DNA from: an uncultured Eubacteriales bacterium | GTDB taxonomy: Bacteria > Bacillota > Clostridia > Lachnospirales > Lachnospiraceae | Length of the DNA stretch: 64,000 nucleotides | Assembly: GCA_949289145.1 (NCBI GenBank) | Contig: CASEML010000082.1 | Coordinates: 1-64,000, forward strand | Direction of reading: 5' to 3' | Part shown: piece by piece, positions 58,051 through 64,000 of the stretch | Layout: every line of letters begins with the position of its first letter | Position numbering within the stretch: the first letter of the stretch is position 1 | Made by a program: the position numbers and the translations under genes | Notes under the pieces: generated by a model | Told to the model about the DNA's origin: nothing | Database searches by the model: none | Seen by the model: the letters and a program-made list of their open reading frames with translations, nothing else

Positions 58051-59633
58051 ACTTTTCTCCTAAGTCCATACTCCATTTTAAGAGTTTCGCAGTTTTCATT
58101 GTAATAAGGATCTTCCTTTTCTAATGCTTTTCGATGGTGTTTATAAATCAGTTCCTTATCTTCTTGACTTATTCTGCCTGCAGGGTCCTCCTGTTCCCAT
58201 ATCGCTGTAATCAGCGGTGTATATATATTTTTATATCCCGTGTCCTGTAAGCGAAGACACAACTCTATCTGTGCTGCCTTGGCTCCCAGATTAGGGAGAA
58301 AACCATCCATACTTCTTAATAAGTCTTTTTCTATAGCAAACACCGTACTAACTGCACTTACCGTTCTTGCTAAATTTAATCTATGCAGAAATCCTGTCCT
58401 TCCTTTTTTATAATCGCCAAAGTAAGTTACGGCTAACTGTTCTTTTGACAGCACAAGGCCTGCTTCTCTCACCTTTTTTCCTTTCACTTGCAGGCATCCC
58501 ACTGCTCCGACCCCATGCTGCAGGCATTTCGCCGCAAAAACACTTTCATAGTCCGGCTGCCAGATATTCACATGTTTTGGCAGAAAAATTAAGACTTGTC
58601 CCTTGACGTCTTCTGCCATTTTGTTAAGCGTATCTCCATTATCTTCTGGTCCATACGATATTACTTTGATTTTCTCTCTGCTGATTCCTTCTGTGCGGCA
58701 ATGAAAAAATCCATAGTTATCGGTGGTTTCTATTTTTGCCCGTATTCCCTGGCGCTCCATATGACTTTCAATGGCACGCTTTGCGGCTTCGTATGCATAC
58801 ATCTTGCTTTCCGGTGCTGCCGCTGTAGAATTATCATGAGTACGCCAGTGGTACAATACCTTCCTTATATGATAGATTTCCATGGTAGCTTCCACACACC
58901 GAAAGATAAAGTCATAATCCTGAGCTCCGTCAAACTCATTTCGAAACCCGCCGATCCGTTCAATAATATTGCGGCGCACCACAAAAAAATGACAAATATA
59001 ATTATTGGTTCTAAGAAGCTCTAAATCATAATCCGGTTTAAAATTCGGTCCAAAAAAAGTACCGCTTTCTCCGTCAATTTTATCTTCATCGGTGTAGATA
59101 ATATCTGTGGCTGGCTTTTTTTCCAATACTTTCATCACCTGAAATAATGCATCCCGCTCTAACAAATCATCATGGTCAAACAAGGCAATAAAATCTCCCC
59201 CCGCTAAGTTCAATGCTTCATTGGTATTTTCGGAAATTCCTTTGTTTTCTTTTAATTTCTTATATTTAATACGGGAATCTTTCTGCTGATACTCTCTGAT
59301 AATTTCTCCCGGCTTTTCCTTGGTACTGCCATCGGCAATGCATAATTCTAACTTTCCATAGGACTGTTTTAATACACTTTCTATCATTTCCCGCAGATAC
59401 TGTTCCGGCGTATTGTACACTGGAACAATAATGCTGAAAGTAAGTTCTTGTGAAAATTTATATTCTCTCTGTCTCCCCAACTCTTCTTCCGATGCCTGAT
59501 GTTCTCTAGCCCACTGATCATAACCTCGCTCCACCCTATCTCGGTACAAACGCTCGCTCATTTTCACATAAAGGCTGGGGAGACTATGATGCTGTAAATA
59601 TTTGATTCCTCTTGCAAAATAATTTTTTTTCAT
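58047..59633 (-). CDS. GT2 family glycosyltransferase, two-domain
   Basis: 528 residues. An N-terminal helical extension (1-70) leads into a full GT2 domain: FSIIVPVYNTPEQYLREMI, ELCIADGSTKEKPGEII, DFIALFDHDDLLERDALF (DxD) and FDGAQDYDFIFRCVE. From about residue 320 a second region has the elements VLIFLPKHVNI and FLPNLGAKAAQIELCLRL but lacks a clear DxD, so it is probably a degenerate second GT2 domain. Such proteins build O-antigen or rhamnose-glucose polysaccharide chains. Confidence 0.9.
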   Translation of the reverse strand: MKKNYFARGIKYLQHHSLPSLYVKMSERLYRDRVERGYDQWAREHQASEEELGRQREYKFSQELTFSIIVPVYNTPEQYLREMIESVLKQSYGKLELCIADGSTKEKPGEIIREYQQKDSRIKYKKLKENKGISENTNEALNLAGGDFIALFDHDDLLERDALFQVMKVLEKKPATDIIYTDEDKIDGESGTFFGPNFKPDYDLELLRTNNYICHFFVVRRNIIERIGGFRNEFDGAQDYDFIFRCVEATMEIYHIRKVLYHWRTHDNSTAAAPESKMYAYEAAKRAIESHMERQGIRAKIETTDNYGFFHCRTEGISREKIKVISYGPEDNGDTLNKMAEDVKGQVLIFLPKHVNIWQPDYESVFAAKCLQHGVGAVGCLQVKGKKVREAGLVLSKEQLAVTYFGDYKKGRTGFLHRLNLARTVSAVSTVFAIEKDLLRSMDGFLPNLGAKAAQIELCLRLQDTGYKNIYTPLITAIWEQEDPAGRISQEDKELIYKHHRKALEKEDPYYNENCETLKMEYGLRRKV

Positions 59634-59642
59634 ATCATTCCT

Positions 59643-61244
59643 CTATGCCTGCTCCGGCTTTTCTTTTCCTCTGGAATACAGTAAATAAATTCCGTAAAAA
59701 AACACCACATCTCCTATCAGATATATTCCATAATAATACATAAATAATAGAGATGGTGCTGTCATAAATATCAGCGGAACCTTTAAAAGCACTCCCAAAA
59801 ATACCAAAAGACTGCTCCATTTTCTGCAGTTCAAACAACAGAAAGCCGCCACTATTAATACCAAAAGCTGTGGCAGAAAACTGTATACTACATAATACAA
59901 TGGCAGTTTTTCATTATAATCTTCAACACTTCTAAGTTCCAGCAAAGATAGCACCTGTTTTCTTACACCGGTAAAAATCCCCTGCCCCCCTGTGTATTGC
60001 TCGCGAAATTCCACATAATTTGCCACTTCATCTGTATCATACAATTCTGTGGTGTTCATTAATATTCCGTTGGAATTTACAAAAGTTTCCATACGTTCTT
60101 TTATAAAAACATCAGGATATTTCCTTATAAGACTATAATATGCACTTTTAAATTCCTTATACTCTGCGTTGGTGTAATTATCTCTGATCAATGCAGGTTC
60201 GCTCCAGAACACTGAAATACCGCTTTTACCGCTTTCATAGCCTTGTATCATAAGATTTACGTCAATTACTTTGTCTATAGCAGAAAGTTCTGCCTGCTGC
60301 TTATCCTGCGCCTCTGCTAACAGTGGTGCCAGAGGCAGAACCATGGAAGTAATTTCATACTGATCACCGGAAACCATCTTATTGCCTAAGTACTGTGGTA
60401 TCATCACTATAATCGTAGCAAATACCGTTACAACTGCAAACTTCAGCTTTTTCTTTTGGCTTTCCTGTCTCCAGAATGTAATCAGATATACTACCGGAAT
60501 CCAAAGCATATAATAAATTCCTTCTGTTCTCCACACCGCTACTACCGCAGTAAGCAGGATCACAAGCCAAGTTTCTTTTCTTGTAAGCTTTCTTTTTTTC
60601 ATGATAGCAGATAAGAAGACCGCCGCCAGCAAAATTTCCAAATAGACATACACTGACATACGCATTGGATACATATTAGAATCCAACACCGGAAATGCCA
60701 GAAACGGAAGCAAAAGCCATATCTTATGCTTCAACTTCAGAATTCTTTGGGCTCTTTCGCATACAAAACCCACGCACAGGGAAATTATCACATTCTGCAT
60801 GATTACTACGCCCGCCGGAATAGGAAGGAGCATTAGGGAAAAAATATAAAAATAGGAAGTTAAATACCCCTGCCAAAAGGTAGGCATCAGCGTTTTGGCA
60901 TCCCGCAGAATTCCAAACTCGTCCATTCTCCATGCCCCGGGGTAGACCAGCAGTAACAGAATCATCATGAATGCAAAGTAGATTCCTGCATAAAAGATAC
61001 GTTCTTTTGTTGTTTTTATTTTGTTTCTATATTTTTTTATTGTATTTCCCAGCAACTGATAACCTAGTACCAACAGTACCAAAAATGCTGCTTTGATTCC
61101 CCATGCATAGAGGGAAAAAACAGTGTCGGAAAAAGTTACGAAAGAAAACAAGTTATACTCAAAAAAAATACGGTCTGTGGCAAAGGTCAGCAGCCAATGC
61201 ACAAAAGCTGTAAACAATAACGGTTTTGAACATTTGAATTTCAT
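59643..61244 (-). CDS. Polytopic membrane protein of the polysaccharide cluster (DUF6020-like)
   Basis: 533 residues, about 12 hydrophobic segments. A large loop after the first helices has VYPGAWRMDEFGILRDA, with an acidic DE after the third or fourth helix as in GT-C fold transferases, and an extracytoplasmic region at about 290-400. I associate it with DUF6020, a Lachnospiraceae family of probable GT-C or polymerase proteins, at moderate confidence. In this cluster it could be a polymerase, flippase-associated or GT-C enzyme. It ends 9 nt before the next GT gene starts. Confidence 0.65.
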   Translation of the reverse strand: MKFKCSKPLLFTAFVHWLLTFATDRIFFEYNLFSFVTFSDTVFSLYAWGIKAAFLVLLVLGYQLLGNTIKKYRNKIKTTKERIFYAGIYFAFMMILLLLVYPGAWRMDEFGILRDAKTLMPTFWQGYLTSYFYIFSLMLLPIPAGVVIMQNVIISLCVGFVCERAQRILKLKHKIWLLLPFLAFPVLDSNMYPMRMSVYVYLEILLAAVFLSAIMKKRKLTRKETWLVILLTAVVAVWRTEGIYYMLWIPVVYLITFWRQESQKKKLKFAVVTVFATIIVMIPQYLGNKMVSGDQYEITSMVLPLAPLLAEAQDKQQAELSAIDKVIDVNLMIQGYESGKSGISVFWSEPALIRDNYTNAEYKEFKSAYYSLIRKYPDVFIKERMETFVNSNGILMNTTELYDTDEVANYVEFREQYTGGQGIFTGVRKQVLSLLELRSVEDYNEKLPLYYVVYSFLPQLLVLIVAAFCCLNCRKWSSLLVFLGVLLKVPLIFMTAPSLLFMYYYGIYLIGDVVFFYGIYLLYSRGKEKPEQA

Positions 61245-61245
61245 T

Positions 61246-61968
61246 TTAGTATTCCCTCTTGAAAATTTCTAATTCCTCCGGTGTTCCAAGTACATGAACT
61301 TTTTCAAAGTCAATCAAAGAAATACGTACATCCATTCCTTTTTTTATCATGAAATTATAAAGCGGAGCCACGTATTTTTCACCCTTTTCCAAATTATCCT
61401 GATTAGAATAATATTCCTCATATAAATCTTCATACAGCTTACAGGACTTAAAATAATAGGCCCCCAGTGTACAATTATCCGATATTCTAACCTTTTCCCT
61501 GACTTCTACTGCCCTTTGATTTTCGTCCAGTTTTACAAAGCTCCAGTGATCACCTTCTGCATGAAAACATGGAATATATCCGTCTCCTGCAATATCTTCT
61601 GTTCGTAACTGATAGCTTTCCACAAAAGTATCGATGTTATAAATCATAAGCTCAGAATCTTTCTTCCAATAAGGTGCAGCTAACATAGCTGTGGTTGCCT
61701 GACCATCCGTCAGCTTATCAATTTCCACAATTTTTCTATTGGCAATGCTTGCAGCCTGGCAATGGGAAACAATGAAATCTTCCGCTTTATCTTCCTTGCG
61801 CACAATAAAAATATACTCTGTATCTTTTTTATTATAACCCTTTAAACTGTCCATGGACCATTCAAACAATGTTCTTCCCTTCGCTTCAATCATATATTTG
61901 GGCACAGTATAACCAGCCTTGGCAAAGCGTGAACCTAAACCTGCCATGGTGATCACTATTGTCATCAT
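61246..61968 (-). CDS. Sugar nucleotidyltransferase-like enzyme
   Basis: 240 residues. N-terminus IVITMAGLGSRFAKAGYTVP followed by KYMIEAKGRTLFEWS, the nucleotidyltransferase signature in the form used by capsule-linked enzymes (GxGSRF, then the Lys). LMIYNIDTFVES supplies the metal-binding Asp. The C-terminus HVLGTPEELEIFKREY is standard. It overlaps the HAD gene by 4 nt. Together with the neighbouring HAD phosphatase and kinase it should activate a phosphorylated compound to an NDP-form for surface polysaccharide; which one is unknown. Confidence 0.85.
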   Translation of the reverse strand: MMTIVITMAGLGSRFAKAGYTVPKYMIEAKGRTLFEWSMDSLKGYNKKDTEYIFIVRKEDKAEDFIVSHCQAASIANRKIVEIDKLTDGQATTAMLAAPYWKKDSELMIYNIDTFVESYQLRTEDIAGDGYIPCFHAEGDHWSFVKLDENQRAVEVREKVRISDNCTLGAYYFKSCKLYEDLYEEYYSNQDNLEKGEKYVAPLYNFMIKKGMDVRISLIDFEKVHVLGTPEELEIFKREY

Positions 61969-62360
61969 AAATTATCCCTCCAGCTCTCACAAATCTGCTT
62001 TAATTCTTCTTCGGAATACTTTAAAAATTCATCGGGACGCACTGCTCTGTCATCCACATAAAATCCCCGCTTTCCCGGCCATGGTTTTCCATAAATAATC
62101 TCATCATAGGGAATCTCCCATTTATCCAGCCACTGTAACAGCACCTTGGCCGTATTGGCATTAATAAGCCCAATATTGCCGCCGTAGCTGTTCATATTTC
62201 TTGAGGTAAACAATACGATTTTTGCACCTCCTGCCTTGTATTCCCGCAGTTTTTCCACTACATCTGTATATGGCACCAAATCCATATATTCTTCGTCTTT
62301 TTTCTTAATAGGACAGATGGTTCCGTCAATGTCAAACACAAAACTTAATCCTTCAAACAT
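61965..62360 (-). CDS. HAD-family phosphatase of the capsule type
   Basis: 131 residues, the minimal capless HAD fold. Motif I FVFDIDGTI (D10, D12), motif II LFTSRNM (Thr/Ser near 51-53), motif III/IV KPWPGKRGFYVDDRAVRP. Small HAD proteins of this kind accompany capsule nucleotidyltransferases. It overlaps the kinase gene by 16 nt and the nucleotidyltransferase by 4 nt, so the three are tightly coupled. Confidence 0.88.
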   Translation of the reverse strand: MFEGLSFVFDIDGTICPIKKKDEEYMDLVPYTDVVEKLREYKAGGAKIVLFTSRNMNSYGGNIGLINANTAKVLLQWLDKWEIPYDEIIYGKPWPGKRGFYVDDRAVRPDEFLKYSEEELKQICESWRDNL

Positions 62361-63811
62361 TCTTCTACCTCTTCTAGTATTTTTATTCCGTTTAGCAAAA
62401 ATCCAAAGGTCTTCTGTGCATTATCCATATGAAGGGGCAGCATGGATAAAAACAAGGAGGCTTCATACAGCCTTACCGTCACATAATCAAATCCATTTTC
62501 TTTTAAAAATCTTTGGAAAATCTTCACATACTGGGAATTGTCAAAATCCAATTCTAACTCCAGTTTCATATCTCGAACCAGTTTAATTTCATACAAGCCA
62601 TTGTTGAAGAAATCATAACGTCCGCAGATAGAATGAGAAAGTTTTGCCAGATCATAGTATGGATGCGTATACAATTCCTCCTCGGTCAAGGCACCTTTGG
62701 GATCGATCAGCTTGATCAGAGAAGTTTCTTTGTGATATAAAATATTGGAAAAACACAAATCTCCATGTCCTACAGCCACAAAGCTTTTGGACTGATCTCT
62801 AAGTTTTACTTTCTCATATAATTGCCTGTAGTTTTCCACAATTTCATCGATACTCTGATAGCTGGTACCATTTTTGATATTTTCGTCAAACACCTGATAA
62901 TAGGAATTTTCCTTCAACATTTTCATGCGTTCTAACACTTTTCCCACATACAGCTTGTCTGCTTCTTTTTCGTATTGTTCTTTTGTAACTTTCTTAACTG
63001 CACGAACTTTTATAAAATAAAACAGCCGTTTTAAAATATCTTCAAATTCTTCCAATCCCACTGCTCCATGTACAAAACGAATAGCGATATCTGTAGTATG
63101 CACTCGCTCCATGGTATAACTGGCTGTTTTTGCCCCCTCTTTATAGTCAAAAGGCATCACAAACCACATTTTCATGGTTTCCGGCAGTAAATAGTAGTAT
63201 TCATACTCACTTTTAATCTTTTTCTTATTGGTAGAGCTCTTTGTTACTGTGTAATCATCGCTTTCCAAAGCATTAAAAAACCTGGCATCAAAACCGCTGG
63301 TAATATATTGCAGGAAATTGTTTACCTCGCCTAAATCCACCAGACAATCTGTCTGTATAGTATCAACGTTTCGTAATCCCGCCATATCAACGATTCCTTC
63401 TTTACTGTACTCCATTACATATTCCAAATAATCACTGATACTTTTGCTTAAGAATAATGCTGTTTTTCCGTTTTCTTCCACACGCATGGTCTGCTGCACA
63501 AATTGAGCTTTTTCTAGCAGTATTTTAAAAGCTTCTCTATTGCGGATGCCAAAAGAAGAACGCATATGTATCACAGAAAATTCTTTCGGAAGGCTTTTCA
63601 TCTGCTGCAGAATTTGTGATTGTTCTTCTTTCGAACTGTAAGAATAGGCTGCTGCCACAAAGCTTTCACCTTCTACTTCTTCTAAAACACGCATCTTAAA
63701 GGTTTTTCTTTTTAAAATGGTTTCACCAAAGGTTTTATTTCCTGTAATCTCTTTTATCTTCTGATTTGGTCTTTCACTATCTTCGTATAAGAATACTACT
63801 TTTCTAAGCAT
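62345..63811 (-). CDS. Aminoglycoside-phosphotransferase-fold kinase of the capsule type
   Basis: 488 residues. The C-terminal 320 residues form a kinase of the APH/choline kinase fold: DDYTVTKSS with the probable ATP lysine (K191), VAVGHGDLCFSNILY with catalytic D351 and N356, and IKLIDPKGA with metal-binding D370, followed by HPYYDLAKLSHSICG. The first 160 residues are an unrecognised alpha/beta region (FSVIHMRSSFGIRNREAF, then ALFLSKSISDYLEYV). It probably phosphorylates a small substrate such as a sugar or polyol. The upstream partial gene overlaps its start by 8 nt. Confidence 0.8.
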   Translation of the reverse strand: MLRKVVFLYEDSERPNQKIKEITGNKTFGETILKRKTFKMRVLEEVEGESFVAAAYSYSSKEEQSQILQQMKSLPKEFSVIHMRSSFGIRNREAFKILLEKAQFVQQTMRVEENGKTALFLSKSISDYLEYVMEYSKEGIVDMAGLRNVDTIQTDCLVDLGEVNNFLQYITSGFDARFFNALESDDYTVTKSSTNKKKIKSEYEYYYLLPETMKMWFVMPFDYKEGAKTASYTMERVHTTDIAIRFVHGAVGLEEFEDILKRLFYFIKVRAVKKVTKEQYEKEADKLYVGKVLERMKMLKENSYYQVFDENIKNGTSYQSIDEIVENYRQLYEKVKLRDQSKSFVAVGHGDLCFSNILYHKETSLIKLIDPKGALTEEELYTHPYYDLAKLSHSICGRYDFFNNGLYEIKLVRDMKLELELDFDNSQYVKIFQRFLKENGFDYVTVRLYEASLFLSMLPLHMDNAQKTFGFLLNGIKILEEVEECLKD

Positions 63812-64000
63812 TTTCTGACCTCCTGTTTTTCAAGCATTTGCCCGGGCAGCAATAAGATAATATCATAACAGCTAACAGAACCACGGCACTGATCAGCACA
63901 TAATCATTCTTCAAGATTCCCGTATCTGCTGAAAAAATACCACTAATGTATTCTGCAAACTGCGCTGCTTTAAACGCAATGCCAAAGGCACCTGCCATAA
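63804..64000 (-). CDS. C-terminal end of a membrane protein, start outside window
   Basis: At least 64 residues are visible before the stop at 63804. FGIAFKAAQFAEYISGIFSA and YVLISAVVLLAVMILSYCCP are hydrophobic; a short basic tail ends the protein. The frame stays open to the window edge, so the visible ATG at 63998 is probably internal. The pattern could fit the C-terminus of an MBOAT-type O-acyltransferase, but so little is seen that this is a guess. It overlaps the kinase gene, so it is part of the polysaccharide operon. Confidence 0.45.
   Translation of the reverse strand, partial: MAGAFGIAFKAAQFAEYISGIFSADTGILKNDYVLISAVVLLAVMILSYCCPGKCLKNRRSENA

Noticed and set aside
59635..59838. 67-codon minus-strand frame across the glycosyltransferase/DUF6020 junction
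   Set aside because: It overlaps the end of the membrane protein gene in another frame and has no SD.

Overview
The window reads as chromosomal DNA of a low-GC Gram-positive anaerobe of the class Clostridia, most likely family Lachnospiraceae. The pointers are gene content rather than a marker gene: DUF4364 and DUF4250 proteins, an archaeal-type short AspRS in an operon with gatCAB, LL-diaminopimelate aminotransferase, glnA with an ANTAR regulator, a tetrahydrofolate riboswitch in front of an ECF folate S component, and two YtrA-type GntR/ABC modules. No rRNA, prophage, insertion sequence or CRISPR array is visible, and most genes lie on the minus strand.

Layout. 1-2.9 kb: DUF1385 protein (cut by the window edge), rpmE and rho. 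3.0-5.9 kb: a decayed V8-like protease fragment, then a plus-strand operon of malic enzyme, a TIGR01212 radical SAM protein and a DUF4364 protein. 6-10.5 kb: rarA, a polysaccharide deacetylase, a corrinoid-activation-like ASKHA protein, a 57-residue DUF4250 protein and a broken HTH gene. 10.6-12.6 kb: a GntR/ABC/permease operon whose consensus promoter lies under a perfect 19-bp inverted repeat. 12.65-12.9 kb: tRNA-Met and tRNA-Val. 13-18.7 kb: ispD, tsaD, rnz, rimI, tsaB and tsaE, combining the t6A tRNA modification genes with tRNA processing and isoprenoid synthesis. 18.7-19.3 kb: a non-coding stretch with a tight DnaA-box cluster. 19.3-25.9 kb: an NlpC/P60 hydrolase, then aspS-gatC-gatA-gatB under a T-box leader. 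26-29.3 kb: a DUF2298 membrane protein with a glycosyltransferase. 29.4-33.7 kb: glnA, ANTAR regulator, dapF and dapL. 33.7-35.6 kb: the second GntR/ABC module. 35.7-49.7 kb: mixed housekeeping and envelope genes (FMN_bind-like protein, hslO, methyltransferase, hisC, a DUF5722 glycosidase-like secreted protein, uppP, a DUF3048 lipoprotein, a FliD-like protein, an M15 peptidase, folT with its riboswitch, lspA, clpX). 49.8-64 kb: htrA, glmS and a cell-surface polysaccharide cluster (initiating sugar transferase, LCP ligase, three GT2 enzymes, a membrane protein, and a kinase/HAD phosphatase/nucleotidyltransferase module) that continues past the right edge.

The features least explained by ordinary annotation are non-coding. 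They are a family of at least five 34-35-nt imperfect palindromes scattered between genes, all in the same orientation; a GC-rich multi-hairpin block in the aspS leader; the DnaA-box cluster far from any dnaA gene; a perfect promoter-plus-terminator unit of about 50 nt upstream of glnA; and gene remnants (protease, HTH) that retain readable protein motifs. Protein functions are assigned from motifs read directly in the translations. No database search was possible.
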